The notes under the pieces were generated by a model that searched no databases, was not told where the DNA came from, and saw only the letters and a program-made list of their open reading frames with translations. This document shows, one piece after another, positions 37,401-46,385 of a stretch of 64,000 nucleotides of DNA. The position numbers were made by a program, and so were the translations under genes. The DNA is from Sphingomonas kyeonggiensis (GTDB taxonomy: Bacteria > Pseudomonadota > Alphaproteobacteria > Sphingomonadales > Sphingomonadaceae): contig NZ_JAUSTJ010000001.1 of NCBI RefSeq assembly GCF_030812785.1, forward strand, positions 868,001 through 932,000, in the 5' to 3' direction. The first letter of the stretch is position 1. Every line of letters starts with the position of its first letter.

Positions 37401-37780
37401 GTCTCCTGGCGCCGCCCGCCCCGCTCCATCATCAGCTGCTGGTCGTAGATCGCGAAGCCGCGGCCACTTTCCAGCACCCCGACGATCTGCGGGCCGACCA
37501 CGTCCCAGATGTCCGCCCACACCTCCGCGCCCGGCCGACCCAGCGCCCAGGGGTGGCGATCGGCGGGGATCGTCGCCCAGGCGTCGTTGTAGAGCAGGTA
37601 GAGTTCCGGCCCCCAATAGACCGCGGTCGGGAAGGTCGAGCCCAGCGCCACGTCGAGCGCGAATTTCAGCACGTCGGGCCAATGTTCGGGCGGGCCGAGC
37701 GGATGCGCGTGCCAGTCGAAATCGCGGATTCGCGCCGCCATCTCGCCTTCATGATCCAGAAAGCGCAGCGCAGCCCCCAT
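34427..37780 (-). CDS. Hybrid sensor histidine kinase with several PAS domains, GAF and receiver
   Basis: About 1117 aa with no transmembrane segment, so probably cytoplasmic. Order: N-terminal PAS-like region ([20 protein letters not shown]), two further PAS domains (each closing with VTERT or VTERK), a GAF domain (about 440-600), a fourth PAS with PAC ([20 protein letters not shown]), then HisKA ([11 protein letters not shown], His near 760), an HATPase_c domain ([45 protein letters not shown]) and a C-terminal receiver with Asp near 1053 in [11 protein letters not shown]. It therefore passes phosphate internally; no partner regulator is adjacent. ATG at 37780 is chosen; a TTG at 37816 is possible and neither has a clear Shine-Dalgarno. 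Confidence 0.93.
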   Translation of the reverse strand: MGAALRFLDHEGEMAARIRDFDWHAHPLGPPEHWPDVLKFALDVALGSTFPTAVYWGPELYLLYNDAWATIPADRHPWALGRPGAEVWADIWDVVGPQIVGVLESGRGFAIYDQQLMMERGGRRQETWWNYSFTPLRDVEGRVAGMLNQGNETTRNVFAERARLAEVARLRDLFEQAPGATALLHGPEHRFEFANSEYLALIGGRPVLGMTVAEALPEVVEQGFVALLDNVYANGETFRADGVPVLLQRRADGPADTRFLDFVYQPIKDANGNTTDIFVAANDVTERTTAEEALRRSEERLQLALNASLGVGTWVWDVARDQVTADARFLRLYGVDEALAGKGAPIESFFVNVHPGDRARLEASIARTLTERVPFNEEYRLVQSDGTLRWVSAQGRATFDEEGRPLRFPGVAFDVTERKLAEEAARDTAEELREANEAQAFLGALSDQQRALDSADAVMRFTAAALGEQMALDRVVFYRVQGEAVRFGPYWTSGRLAPLEGTLPIEALAENARSYRSGRTVVLGDIAHEAPGLAHLAGAGVGVPLLRGGQWVAVMSINSAEPRRWSAEEVAFIEAVAETTWDAVERIEAVAALRESEAKFRAIANSIDQMVWSTLPDGYHDYYNDRWYEYTGVPHGSTDGAAWNGMFHPDDQERAWSVWHQSLETGARYRIEYRLKHRSGRYRWVLGSAQPVRNEQGEITRWFGTCTDIQDIVDAREVLARSREALEAAVRERTEQLMAAEERLRQAHKMEAVGQLTGGIAHDFNNMLAVVIGALDLLERRVAQGRLDIDRYITAARDGATRAAALTQRLLAFSRQQPLAPVAIDANEMVRGMIELLVRTLGDDVTVETLLPAGVSPLRADPNQLENVILNLSVNARDAMPHGGKLVLATANARFEAEEAAELELQPGDYVEIAVVDTGTGMTPEVAARAFDPFFTTKGVGKGTGLGLSQVFGFIRQSGGAVGIDTEPGQGTTVRLYLPADAGTAPAPRAEAPIAVPMGARSGETVLVVEDEERVRNYSIEALRELGYEVIGARDGPEALRLIEAGPPVSLLFSDVVMPEMTGRELAERARARMPGLKVLLTSGYAPETARVAGETILAKPFDLDRLAAAVRAALDA

Positions 37781-37878
37781 GCGCCAACCGATGCGGGGCA
37801 CGGCCTCCCGAGTCAACCGACGGAGTCAACTCGACTTGGCCGCCCGGACGGTTATGGATGGAGCAAAGGAGAGACTTA

Positions 37879-38883
37879 ATGAAGCTCGCAAGCCTGAAGA
37901 GCGGCCGTGACGGCAAGCTGGTCGTCGTTTCCACCGATCTGGCCTGGTATGCCAGCGCCGACATGATCGCGCCGACGCTGCAGGCGGCGCTCGACAATTG
38001 GGACCGGGTCGAGGCCGACCTGCGCAACCTCGCCACCGATCTCGATCACGAGGTGATCCCGCGCGAGCGCTTCCACGAGCGGCTCGCCGCCGCCCCGCTG
38101 CCCCGCGCGTTCCAATGGGCGGACGGCTCGGCCTATGTGAACCATGTCGCGCTCGTCCGGCAGGCCCGCAACGCCGAGATGCCCGACAGCTTCTGGCACG
38201 ATCCGCTGATGTACCAGGGCGGCAGCGACGGGTTCCTGGGACCCCGCGACGCGATCCCGCTCGCCGACGAGGCCTGGGGCTGCGACCTCGAAGGCGAAGT
38301 GGTGGTCGTCACCGGCGACGTGCCGCTGGGCGCGTCGCGCGAAGAGGCGCTCGCCGCGATCCGGCTGGTCGGCCTCACCAATGACGTGAGCCTGCGCAAC
38401 CTGATCCCGGGCGAGCTCGCCAAGGGCTTCGGCTTCTTCCAGTCCAAGCCGGCCAGCGCCTTCTCGCCGGTCTTCGCCACTCCCGATTCGCTCGGCGACT
38501 GGTGGAAGGACGGCAAGCTCCACCGCAAGCTGATGGTCGATGTGAACGGCAAGCCCTTCGGCCGGGCCGAGGCGGGCATCGACATGACCTTCGACTTCGG
38601 CACTTTGGTCGCGCACGCCGCCAAGACCCGCAAGCTCGGTGCCGGCACGATCATCGGCTCGGGCACCGTCTCGAACCGCGGCGAGGATGGCGGCCCCGGC
38701 AAGCCGGTCAGCGAAGGCGGCGTCGGCTATTCCTGCATCGCCGAGATCCGCACGATCGAGACGATCCGGGGCGGCAAGCCCGAGACCCCCTTCCTCAAGG
38801 CAGGCGATACAGTGCGCATCTGGGCCGAGGACGACAGGCACCACCCGATCTTCGGGGTGATCGAGCAGACCGTCGGGGGCTGA
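37879..38883 (+). CDS. Fumarylacetoacetate hydrolase family protein
   Basis: A 334-aa enzyme of the FAH superfamily, which cleaves C-C bonds of acylpyruvates in aromatic catabolism. The segment FLGPRDAIPLADEAWGCDLE has the metal-binding Glu pattern GCDLEGEVVVV, and VGLTNDVSLRNLIPGELAKG follows. The N-terminal extension (about 1-110) matches the type seen in tyrosine or homogentisate degradation operons, but no hmgA is nearby. AAAGGAGAG precedes the ATG. The next gene starts straight after the stop. Confidence 0.92.
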   Translation: MKLASLKSGRDGKLVVVSTDLAWYASADMIAPTLQAALDNWDRVEADLRNLATDLDHEVIPRERFHERLAAAPLPRAFQWADGSAYVNHVALVRQARNAEMPDSFWHDPLMYQGGSDGFLGPRDAIPLADEAWGCDLEGEVVVVTGDVPLGASREEALAAIRLVGLTNDVSLRNLIPGELAKGFGFFQSKPASAFSPVFATPDSLGDWWKDGKLHRKLMVDVNGKPFGRAEAGIDMTFDFGTLVAHAAKTRKLGAGTIIGSGTVSNRGEDGGPGKPVSEGGVGYSCIAEIRTIETIRGGKPETPFLKAGDTVRIWAEDDRHHPIFGVIEQTVGG

Positions 38884-39318
38884 ATGACTCGGGAGGATCG
38901 GCTGTTCGAGCGCGCCCGCGCGATCATGGAGCGGCGGGCCAATGGCTTTTACATGCCGATCCTCGATCATCTCGCCCGGCGTGGCCACGCGCATGCGATG
39001 CTGGAGCTGGCCGGGCTGTTCAGCCAGGGCAACGATCCGGCGAATCTGGGCATGATGTCCCGGGCGGGAACGCCGGCATGGCTCTACCGGCGCGTGTGGC
39101 TGCGAGGTGGCCCTTATGCGAGCCTTGCCGCGCAGAATCTCGCGATGAGCCGGTTCAACATCGGGGACTTGCACGGTTACCGCCTGTGGCTGCGGCGCGC
39201 CCAGATGCTCGGCGACAATGATGCCGGTCTGGAGCTCGACCGGTTCGAGACCCGCTTGCCCTTTGGTGCCGCGAAGGCGATCGGACGTGGGCGGCCCTGG
39301 CGTCGTAGCGAGCGCTGA
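38884..39318 (+). CDS. Small protein of unknown function
   Basis: A 144-aa protein, mainly helical and Arg/Leu-rich. RGHAHAMLELAGLFSQGNDP and RRAQMLGDNDAGLELDRFE resemble Sel1-like repeats, which often mediate protein contacts, but only partly. The ATG follows the fumarylacetoacetate-hydrolase stop with no gap (TGAATG), so translation is coupled. No signal peptide. Confidence 0.7.
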   Translation: MTREDRLFERARAIMERRANGFYMPILDHLARRGHAHAMLELAGLFSQGNDPANLGMMSRAGTPAWLYRRVWLRGGPYASLAAQNLAMSRFNIGDLHGYRLWLRRAQMLGDNDAGLELDRFETRLPFGAAKAIGRGRPWRRSER

Positions 39319-39358
39319 GCCGGTTGCGAATGGCGGCTCGCGTGCCGATCTCTGCACT

Positions 39359-39931
39359 ATGACGGGCGAGCGCTTCTATTCCGTGTTCGAGACGGTGGCG
39401 GGCTTCGCCGCGATCGGCTGGAACGCGCGGGGCATCAACAGCTTCCGGCTGCCGGCGGGCACCGCGCATGAGGCCGAACGCGCATTGCTCCGGCGCCTGC
39501 CAGACGCCCGGCTGGCGTCGCCGCCTCCCCAGGTGCAGGCGGTGATCGACGACGCGCTGCGCTATTTCGCTGGCGCGCGCGTCGATTTCGCGCAGGTGCC
39601 CGTCGATCTGGGGCAGCAGGAACCGTTCTTCGAGCGCGTCTACACCGCCGTGCGTGCGCTCGGCTGGGGCGAGACGGCGACCTATGGCGCGATCGCGAAG
39701 CTGCTCGATGCCGGCCCCGAATTCGCCCGCGATGTCGGCCAGGCGATGGCGGCCAATCCGGTGCCGCTGATCGTCCCCTGCCACCGGGTGACCGCGGCGA
39801 ACGGGAAGATTGGCGGCTTCTCGGCGCCCGGCGGTTCTCTGTCCAAGGCGCGCATGCTCGAGATCGAGGGCGTCGAGGTGCGAGACGGGATCGTCACCCG
39901 CAACCTGCCGCAGCTGGGGCTGGGGTTTTAG
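39359..39931 (+). CDS. ogt: Methylated-DNA--protein-cysteine methyltransferase
   Basis: A 190-aa suicide DNA repair protein that removes alkyl groups from O6-guanine. The active-site motif PCHRV has Cys141, with GWGETATYGAIAKLL before it and IGGFSAPGG after. The ATG at 39359 gives the usual one-domain length. It lies 40 bases after the small protein gene and may be cotranscribed. A REP hairpin follows the stop. Confidence 0.95.
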   Translation: MTGERFYSVFETVAGFAAIGWNARGINSFRLPAGTAHEAERALLRRLPDARLASPPPQVQAVIDDALRYFAGARVDFAQVPVDLGQQEPFFERVYTAVRALGWGETATYGAIAKLLDAGPEFARDVGQAMAANPVPLIVPCHRVTAANGKIGGFSAPGGSLSKARMLEIEGVEVRDGIVTRNLPQLGLGF

Positions 39932-39940
39932 AGCCTTTTC

Positions 39941-39967
39941 AGTTCCCCGGCTTTCGCCGGGGAGCAG
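39941..39967. repeat. Single REP hairpin (family C)
   Basis: CCCCGGCTTTCGCCGGGG with flanks AGTT and AGCAG is almost the same as the right arm of the element at 48698-48724. Only one arm is present, so this is a REP singlet. It lies between the convergent ogt and thpR genes and may end both transcripts. Confidence 0.8.
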
Positions 39968-39987
39968 CTATGCTGATGCCATGCGGC

Positions 39988-40521
39988 TCAGAATCCAAAC
40001 CCGCCTTGCCGTTCGATCAGCGGCCAGCGACCCAGCTCGACATGCCGGTGCTCGCCAGGCATCGAATGGATCAGCACGAAATCGGTCGCATCCCAGCCGA
40101 TCGGCGGAATCGTCCGGGTAAAGGGCCGGCCCTTGCGGTAGAGCAAGGTGACGTGGGGATGGAACTCCCAGCCGCCGCGCAGCAGCCCGGCGCCGGCCAG
40201 CCCCGCTTGCAGCTTGCGCCCAAGCTCGGCCAGCGCATCGATCTTGCGACTGGGCCGCAGCGCGATCGTCTCGTTGCCGCCCGAGATGCGGTCGAGCGCA
40301 ACGGGAACCGGCGCTGCGGAAACCTGTGCGCCGATCTCGATCAGCCGCTTCATCTCGGCATAGGGCTGGCGCGGGAAATCCTCGGTGATGCCGAGCGTGA
40401 TGTGCAGCCGGTCGTTCTCGACCATACTTTCGGCGAGCCCGAGCTGGTCGCGTTGCACCCCGATCAGGTTGCGGGCGAGCGGCGAGGGGCGCAGCGCAAA
40501 GAACAGGCGGTTCCTCGGCAT
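39988..40521 (-). CDS. thpR: RNA 2',3'-cyclic phosphodiesterase (2'-5' RNA ligase family)
   Basis: A 177-aa protein of the 2H phosphoesterase family with both catalytic motifs: His40 in RLHITLG and His123 in HPHVTLLY (HxT each). It opens RNA 2',3'-cyclic phosphates or makes 2'-5' links. Its ATG overlaps the dnaE2 stop (TGATG), so it is the last gene of the SOS mutasome operon, an unusual place for it. Confidence 0.93.
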   Translation of the reverse strand: MPRNRLFFALRPSPLARNLIGVQRDQLGLAESMVENDRLHITLGITEDFPRQPYAEMKRLIEIGAQVSAAPVPVALDRISGGNETIALRPSRKIDALAELGRKLQAGLAGAGLLRGGWEFHPHVTLLYRKGRPFTRTIPPIGWDATDFVLIHSMPGEHRHVELGRWPLIERQGGFGF

Positions 40522-43500
40522 CAGTGGAAATCCCTTGAGCGCACCGGGATCAGGTCCGGCGCCTTGAGGCTGCGGCGCGGCGGCCAGCTGTCGGCGGGGC
40601 GCTGGCGCGGGACGAGCCGGTCGCGCGGATCGATCTCGCCGCCATGCCGCGCGCCGTCGCCCGGCATGGTCATGTCCGGCAGCTCGAGCTCACCGACCTC
40701 GCGCAGCCAGGGCGTCAGGTCGGTGATCTGCTCGGCGACGAGGTGGATCACGATCCCTTCCTTCTGCACCTTGCCCTTGATCGCCAGCATCGTGGCGGAC
40801 ATCACGGTGCGGCGATTGGCTTCGAAGCGATCCGCCCAGAGCACGGCATTGGCGATGCCGGTCTCGTCCTCCAGCGTGACGAATACCACGCCCTTGGCGC
40901 TGCCCGGCCGCTGGCGGACCAGGATCAGCCCGGCGACTTCGACGCGCTGCCCGTCCTTCATGTCCAGCAGGTCCGCGCACCTCGCGATCCGCCGCGCTTC
41001 CAGCCGATCGCGCAGGAAAAGGAGCGGGTGCGCACGCAGCGACAGCTGGGTGGCGCGATAATCCTCCACCACTTCGCGCCCGGCGCTGAGTGGTTGCAGC
41101 GAGACCTGCGGCTCGATCACTTCGGCCACGGTCGCGCCCTCGCGGGCATCGGCGGCGGCGAACAGGTCGAGCGGCGCCTGGCTCAGTCCCTTGATCGCCC
41201 AGAGCGCCTGGCGCCGGTTGAGCCCCAGCGCCTGAAAGGCATCGGCCCGGGCGAGCCGTTCCAGCGCGGCGGGCTTCACCCGCGAGCGGCGCCAGATGTC
41301 TTCGATCGAAGTGAAGGGGGCTTGTGCGCGTGCCCTCAGGATCGCTTCGGCATCGTCTTGGGCAAGCCCCTGCACGATCCGCATGCCGAGCCGGATCGGT
41401 TGCAGGCTCGTCCAGTCTTCTTCGGTCCCGCAGAAGCGCGCATCCTTCTCACGCGCATTCGGCCCCGCGGCCATCATCCGGGTATCCCAGTCGCTGTCGT
41501 TGATGCACACCGGTTGTGCCTCGACACCGTGGTTGCGGGCATCGCGGATCAGCTGCGCCGGCGCGTAGAAGCCCATCGGCTGGGCATTGAGCAGCGCGGT
41601 GCAGAACACGTCCGGATGATGGCATTTCATCCAGCTCGAGGCATAGGCGATCTTGGCGAAGCTGGCCGCATGGCTCTCGGGGAAGCCGTAATTGCTGAAG
41701 CCCTTGATCTGCTCGACCATCTGCGCGGCAAAGGTCTCGCTGATGCCGTTGCGGCGCATGCCTTCGATCAGCTTGGGGCCGAACTCGCCGATGTCCCCGC
41801 TCGATTTGAAGGTTGCCATTGCCCGGCGCAGCCGGTCGGCTTCGCTCGGGGTGAAGTCCGCGCCGACGATCGCCACCTGCATCGCCTGTTCCTGGAACAG
41901 CGGCACCCCCAGCGTCTTCTTCAGCACCGTCTTCAGCTTGGGTGAGGGATAGTCGACCAGGTCCGGATTCTGCCGGCGCTTGAGATAGGGGTGGACCATG
42001 TTGCCCTGGATCGGCCCCGGCCGGACGATCGCGACCTGGATCGCGATGTCGTAGAAGCAGACCGGCTTCATCCGCGGCAGCATCGACATCTGCGCACGGC
42101 TCTCGATCTGGAACACGCCCAGCGTGTCGGCCTGCTGGATCATGTCGAACGTAAGCGGGTCCTCTTCCTGCATCTTCGGCGAGGCGAGGGTGAGATAGGT
42201 CTGCTTGTGCTCGGCAAGCAGGTCGAAGGTGCGCCGCATGCAGCCGAGCATGCCGAGGCCGAGGATATCGACCTTCATGAAGCCCAGCTCCTCGATGTCG
42301 AGCTTCTCCCATTCGACCACCCGGCGGTCGATCATCGCCGCCGGCTCGACCGGGATCAGGTCGTGCAGCTTGTCGCGGGTCAGCACGAAGCCGCCGGGAT
42401 GCTGGGAAAGGTGACGCGGCGTGTCGACCAGCTGGCGGGCCAGTTCGAGCGTCAGCGCCAGTCGCGGATCGCTGCGATCGAGGTTGAGCGCATCGGCATG
42501 CTTGTCATCGACGTCGTTCGACCAGCCCCAGACCTGGGACGACAGCGCCGCGGTCATGTCCTCGGGCAGCCCCATCGCCTTGCCGACTTCGCGCAGCGCG
42601 CTGCGCGAGCGGAAGCGGATCACCACCGCGGTGAGCGCGGCATGGTCCTGGCCGTAATTCTCGTAGATCCACTGGATCACTTCCTCGCGCCGTTCATGCT
42701 CGAAATCGACGTCGATGTCGGGCGGCTCCTTGCGCTCGGTCGAGATGAAGCGCTCGAACAGCAATTGGTGCTTGATCGGATCGATCGAGGTGATGCCGAG
42801 CGCGAAGCAGATCACCGAATTGGCGGCGCTACCGCGCCCCTGGCAGAGGATGTGCTGACTGAGCGCGAACTGGACGATCGAATTGACCGTCAGGAAATAG
42901 GGCGCGTACTCCATCCGCTCGACGAGTCCGAGTTCGTGCTTGAGCAGGTCCTGATGCGCCTGGGATGGCTTGCCGGCGAAGCGCTGCTTGAGTCCGTTCC
43001 AGGCGAGCGTGGCGAGGGCTTCCTGGGCGCTGCGGCCATGGATGACTTCTTCCTCGGGATATTGGTGCTTCAGCTCCCGCAGCGAGAAGGTGCAGCGTTC
43101 GGCGATCGCCTCGGAAGCGGCGAGCGCTTCGGGATAGTCGCGAAAGCGGCGCGCCATTTCCTCCGGCGACTTGAGATGCCGGTCGGCGCTGCGCTCGCGG
43201 CGGAAGCCGAGCTCGTCGATCGTGCAGCATTCGCGGATCGCGGTGACGACGTCCTGCAGCATCCGCCGGTCGGGCGTGTCGTAGAGGACGTCGCCCGTCG
43301 CCAGTGCGGTCAGCCCGAAGCGGCGGGCGGCGAGGTTGAGCTCGTGCAGCCGCATCGCGTCGCCCGGGCGGCGGTGCTGGGTCAGGCAGAGATGCCCGCG
43401 GTCGCCGAACACATCCGCCATCCATTCGAGCGCCTGGGGGTCGCCGGTATCGGCCAGCCCGGGCACCAGCGCGGCGACCATGCCCTCGGCCGCGCCGGCA

Positions 43501-43862
43501 AGGTCGTCCCAGTGGAGGAAGCACTGGCCCTTCTCGCCCTTCTGCGCATCGGCGCGCGACTTGCCGAGCGTGAGCAGCCGGGTGAGCCGCGACCAGGCGG
43601 CACGGTCCTCGGGCCAGACCAGCACCGAACTGCCGTCGACCAGGTCGAGCCGGCAGCCGGCGATCATCCGGATCTTCAGGCCGAGCGCGCTGATCTTCTC
43701 CGCGGCGACCAGCGCGCGCACCACGCCGCCCACCGAATTGCGATCGACGATCCCCAGCGCCGGCAGGCCGAGCAGCGCTGCCTGCTTGAACAGGTCTTCG
43801 GGCGAAGACGCGCCGCGCAGGAACGAGAAATGCGTCGTCACCTGGAGCTCGGAATAGCTCAT
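40521..43862 (-). CDS. dnaE2: Error-prone DNA polymerase DnaE2 (ImuC)
   Basis: A 1113-aa C-family polymerase for damage-induced mutagenesis. It opens with the PHP domain (MSYSELQVTTHFSFLRGASS), has the palm acidic residues PPDIDVDFEHERREEVIQWI, and GFMKVDILGLGMLGCMR and GPIQGNMVHPYLKRR typical of DnaE2. The C-terminal OB fold (GVVFVTLEDETGIANAVLW) is present. It lacks the tau-binding tail of DnaE1. Its ATG overlaps the imuB stop (ATGA). Together with ImuA and ImuB it forms the mutasome that bypasses DNA lesions. Confidence 0.96.
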   Translation of the reverse strand: MSYSELQVTTHFSFLRGASSPEDLFKQAALLGLPALGIVDRNSVGGVVRALVAAEKISALGLKIRMIAGCRLDLVDGSSVLVWPEDRAAWSRLTRLLTLGKSRADAQKGEKGQCFLHWDDLAGAAEGMVAALVPGLADTGDPQALEWMADVFGDRGHLCLTQHRRPGDAMRLHELNLAARRFGLTALATGDVLYDTPDRRMLQDVVTAIRECCTIDELGFRRERSADRHLKSPEEMARRFRDYPEALAASEAIAERCTFSLRELKHQYPEEEVIHGRSAQEALATLAWNGLKQRFAGKPSQAHQDLLKHELGLVERMEYAPYFLTVNSIVQFALSQHILCQGRGSAANSVICFALGITSIDPIKHQLLFERFISTERKEPPDIDVDFEHERREEVIQWIYENYGQDHAALTAVVIRFRSRSALREVGKAMGLPEDMTAALSSQVWGWSNDVDDKHADALNLDRSDPRLALTLELARQLVDTPRHLSQHPGGFVLTRDKLHDLIPVEPAAMIDRRVVEWEKLDIEELGFMKVDILGLGMLGCMRRTFDLLAEHKQTYLTLASPKMQEEDPLTFDMIQQADTLGVFQIESRAQMSMLPRMKPVCFYDIAIQVAIVRPGPIQGNMVHPYLKRRQNPDLVDYPSPKLKTVLKKTLGVPLFQEQAMQVAIVGADFTPSEADRLRRAMATFKSSGDIGEFGPKLIEGMRRNGISETFAAQMVEQIKGFSNYGFPESHAASFAKIAYASSWMKCHHPDVFCTALLNAQPMGFYAPAQLIRDARNHGVEAQPVCINDSDWDTRMMAAGPNAREKDARFCGTEEDWTSLQPIRLGMRIVQGLAQDDAEAILRARAQAPFTSIEDIWRRSRVKPAALERLARADAFQALGLNRRQALWAIKGLSQAPLDLFAAADAREGATVAEVIEPQVSLQPLSAGREVVEDYRATQLSLRAHPLLFLRDRLEARRIARCADLLDMKDGQRVEVAGLILVRQRPGSAKGVVFVTLEDETGIANAVLWADRFEANRRTVMSATMLAIKGKVQKEGIVIHLVAEQITDLTPWLREVGELELPDMTMPGDGARHGGEIDPRDRLVPRQRPADSWPPRRSLKAPDLIPVRSRDFH

Positions 43863-45694
43863 CCGAACACCCCGTGGAGATACCAGCTGAGGTCGCCGGT
43901 CGCCGGGCGCTCGCCATCGCCGGCGCGGAACAGCCAGTAACGCCGGCCGGCCTCGTCCTCGACGCGGAAATAGTCGCGCACGCTCATCCGCTCGGCGTCG
44001 CGCTTCCACCATTCGCCCTGGATGCGCTCGGGGCCGTCGGCATGGATCACGCGGTGGGGTTGTCCGCGCCAGGTGAAGCGGCGGGGCGGCTGGTCGGGCA
44101 GCTCGGCGATGACGTGATCGAGCCGCTCGGGCCGGCGCAGCAGCCGCGCCGGGCGCGGCCAGCCGGGATGCCAGGGCGGCAGCGGCGGGTTGCGGTCGAG
44201 CTGGCGGACATCGTCGCGCTTGCCGCGCTGCGCCGGCCTAGCCGGGGGATCGAGCACCGGCGCGCGCGCCTCGGAACGCTCGGGCACGTCGCTCTCGACC
44301 GGCTGCATCCGCCACATCGCGCCGAGGCCGATCCGCGTCGCCAGCGTGTCGACCAAAGTGGCGAGGTCGGGCGCCGCTTCCTCGTCCAGCCGCTCGACCA
44401 CCGGTTCGGGGCCGAGCAGACCGGCGCGGCGGACATGGAGGGTGATCGCATCGATGCCGTATCCCGGCTCGACATCTTCGATCCGCCGCTTGAGCAGGCG
44501 GAGCAGATGCGCGGGGTCGCGATTGGGCCGGGCCAGACCGATGCGGATGCGCTGCGGCACCCCGTCGATCCGCTCCGCCACGCATTCCAGTGCCTGCACC
44601 CCCAGCCCCTCGGCCTCGAGCGCGGCGGCGAGGCGTGGGGTGAGGGTGCCCAGCCAATGCTCGATGGCCTCTGCGGACGCGATTGGCTCGGCGAAACGCT
44701 GCTGCACCGCGATGCTCTCCGGCGGGATCACCGGATCGAGCGGCTCGGCGATGCGGCCCAGCGCCTGATCGAGCCGCAGCACCGTCGCCCCGCCGAAGCG
44801 GCGGGTGAGCGGCGCGCGCGGCAGCATGGAAAGCTCGCCGATCCGGTCCACGCCGAGCCGCTTGAGCAGCTCGACCGCGGCTTCGTCGATGCGCAGCGCC
44901 GGGGTGGGCAGCACGGCGAGCGCGGCGGCCTGCTCGCCCGGCGGGCAGATGCAATGGCCATGATAGCGGGCGAGCGCCCAGGCGGCGCCTGGCGTGTCGG
45001 CGATCGCGATCCGCGCGGTGAAGCCGGCGCGCGCGAGCAGGCGGACGATGCGCCGCGCCATCGCCGCCTCGCCGCCGAACAGATGCGCGGTGCCGGTGAT
45101 ATCGAGGAACAGCCCGTCCGTATCCGACAGTGCCACCACCGGCGACCAGCGCCGCGCGGCGAGGATCGCGAGGCGCTTCAGCGCGGCGAGATCGCCCTCG
45201 GGATCGGCCGGCCGGACATCGAGCCCGCGCACCTGCGCCCGCGCCTGGGTGACCGCCATGCCCGGCCGCAGCCCCAGCGCCTGCGCGGCAGGGCAGGCAG
45301 CGGCGATCTCGATACGGCTGCCATTGCGCAGCGAGGTGACGAGGGGGGCACCCAATTCCTCCCCCAGCTCGCTGGGGGAGGGGGACCGCGCGACGTAGTC
45401 GCGTGGTGGAGGGGCAGCGGGCGAAGCCCGCCGGCTGGCGCCGGCGGCCCCTCCACCACGCCGCTTTGCGGCGGGGTCCCCCTCCCCGAGCTGAGCTCGG
45501 GGAGGAACTGGTTCATCCACCTGCGCCCATTTCGCTCCCGGCCGCCAATGGCCCTCATGCTGGGCGGGCTTGCGAAGCGGAGCCTGGGGGGCGGGAAGGA
45601 GGCGCGGGTCAGGCCGCGCGCCGGCGCGCGCTTCCGCTCGCCACAGCCTTTCGATGGGCCATAGCGGGAGGAAGAGCGCAGCGACCCGTTGCAT
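43859..45694 (-). CDS. imuB: ImuB, inactive Y-family polymerase subunit of the SOS mutasome
   Basis: A 611-aa protein, longer than a typical ImuB (about 500-540 aa). It begins MQRVAALFLPLWPIERLWR, then carries an extra Pro/Arg/Gly-rich stretch (about residues 20-115), of which residues about 63-113 are encoded by a 152-bp palindromic element. The Y-family-like body restarts at PLVTSLRNGSRIEIAAACPA and continues AAQALGLRPGMAVTQARAQV, LFLDITGTAHLFGGE and the little-finger region. ImuB lacks polymerase activity and bridges DnaE2 to the sliding clamp. The start overlaps imuA by 86 bases. The insert leaves the frame open, so the protein may still work; this is untested. Confidence 0.88.
   Translation of the reverse strand: MQRVAALFLPLWPIERLWRAEARAGARPDPRLLPAPQAPLRKPAQHEGHWRPGAKWAQVDEPVPPRAQLGEGDPAAKRRGGGAAGASRRASPAAPPPRDYVARSPSPSELGEELGAPLVTSLRNGSRIEIAAACPAAQALGLRPGMAVTQARAQVRGLDVRPADPEGDLAALKRLAILAARRWSPVVALSDTDGLFLDITGTAHLFGGEAAMARRIVRLLARAGFTARIAIADTPGAAWALARYHGHCICPPGEQAAALAVLPTPALRIDEAAVELLKRLGVDRIGELSMLPRAPLTRRFGGATVLRLDQALGRIAEPLDPVIPPESIAVQQRFAEPIASAEAIEHWLGTLTPRLAAALEAEGLGVQALECVAERIDGVPQRIRIGLARPNRDPAHLLRLLKRRIEDVEPGYGIDAITLHVRRAGLLGPEPVVERLDEEAAPDLATLVDTLATRIGLGAMWRMQPVESDVPERSEARAPVLDPPARPAQRGKRDDVRQLDRNPPLPPWHPGWPRPARLLRRPERLDHVIAELPDQPPRRFTWRGQPHRVIHADGPERIQGEWWKRDAERMSVRDYFRVEDEAGRRYWLFRAGDGERPATGDLSWYLHGVFG
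45356..45507. repeat. 152-bp palindromic element inside imuB, kept in frame
   Basis: Two arms of about 60 bases (45356-45415 and 45447-45507) are inverted copies ending in TTCCTCC/GGAGGAA and GTGGTGGAGGGGC. Each arm has its own nested hairpins (left CGCGAC-GTA-GTCGCG, right CGCCGC-AAA-GCGGCG; left CCCCCAGC-GCTGGGGG, right CCCCGAGC-GCTCGGGG). The two sides differ in sequence while keeping the pairing. Confidence 0.88.
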
Positions 45695-46358
45695 CGCATG
45701 CCTCCACCGTGATTTCGAATCCTTCGCCCCCCTTCTGTCGCGCCAGCTCGAGCTTCCAGCGCCCGCGCCCGACGCCCTCCACCGGCAGCTTCGTCGAGGG
45801 CGCCGAGGCCACCCGCCAGCGCGTCACCGCTGCCGAGGGAGGCGAGATCGGATCGCTGCCCTCGCGCGCGGCGCGCTTCATCAGCAGCGCGATCGTCCGG
45901 CCGCCCTCGGCCGCGAGCTGCAGCCGCCGCGTCGCGGTCATGTCCGCGCGCCTGGCCTCGCCGATCACCGCGCCCAGCCCGCGATGGCGCAGCCCTTCCT
46001 CCATCACCGCGAGCAGCTCGGCATCGTCCTTGGCCTCGGCATAGATCAGGCGCTTGGGATCGAGCCCCGACTGGGCGAGCCCCGGCGCGAACAGGTCGCG
46101 CCGCCGCACCACCCACAGCACCGGCCCCCAGGCGCGCGCCGCGATCCCGGCGAGGAACAGGGTCGCCGCGCAATCGTCCGCCATGTCGCTGGTGCCCGCC
46201 GCCACCTCATGCAGCGCGTCGAGCCTGAGCCCGCCATCGGCGAGGCGCGAATCGAGCGCCTCGATGCCGAAGGGCAGCGATGGCCGCCGGCGGAATCCGC
46301 CGGTCTCGAGACCGCGTAGCGTCTCGCGCAATTGCTTCAGGACGGCAGGATCGGCCAT
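45609..46358 (-). CDS. imuA: ImuA, RecA-like mutasome subunit
   Basis: A 249-aa SulA/RecA-like protein (ImuA/ImuA' type) that starts the operon. Motifs: LPFGIEALDSRLADGGLRLD (RecA-like N-region), HEVAAGTSDMADDCAATLFL in place of a Walker A loop, GPVLWVVRRRDLFAPGLAQ and GLGAVIGEARRADMTATRRL. The ATG at 46358 is chosen because it matches the family start. A perfect LexA box lies 28 bases upstream. Its 3' end overlaps imuB by 86 bases. Confidence 0.88.
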   Translation of the reverse strand: MADPAVLKQLRETLRGLETGGFRRRPSLPFGIEALDSRLADGGLRLDALHEVAAGTSDMADDCAATLFLAGIAARAWGPVLWVVRRRDLFAPGLAQSGLDPKRLIYAEAKDDAELLAVMEEGLRHRGLGAVIGEARRADMTATRRLQLAAEGGRTIALLMKRAAREGSDPISPPSAAVTRWRVASAPSTKLPVEGVGRGRWKLELARQKGGEGFEITVEACDATGRCALPPAMAHRKAVASGSARRRAA

Positions 46359-46385
46359 GCTGCTCACGACTCGGGGACAAAATCG

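Noticed and set aside
45356..45507. ImuB frameshift or pseudogene
   Set aside because: The frame is open throughout and downstream motifs are intact; the extra residues are explained by the palindromic insert.
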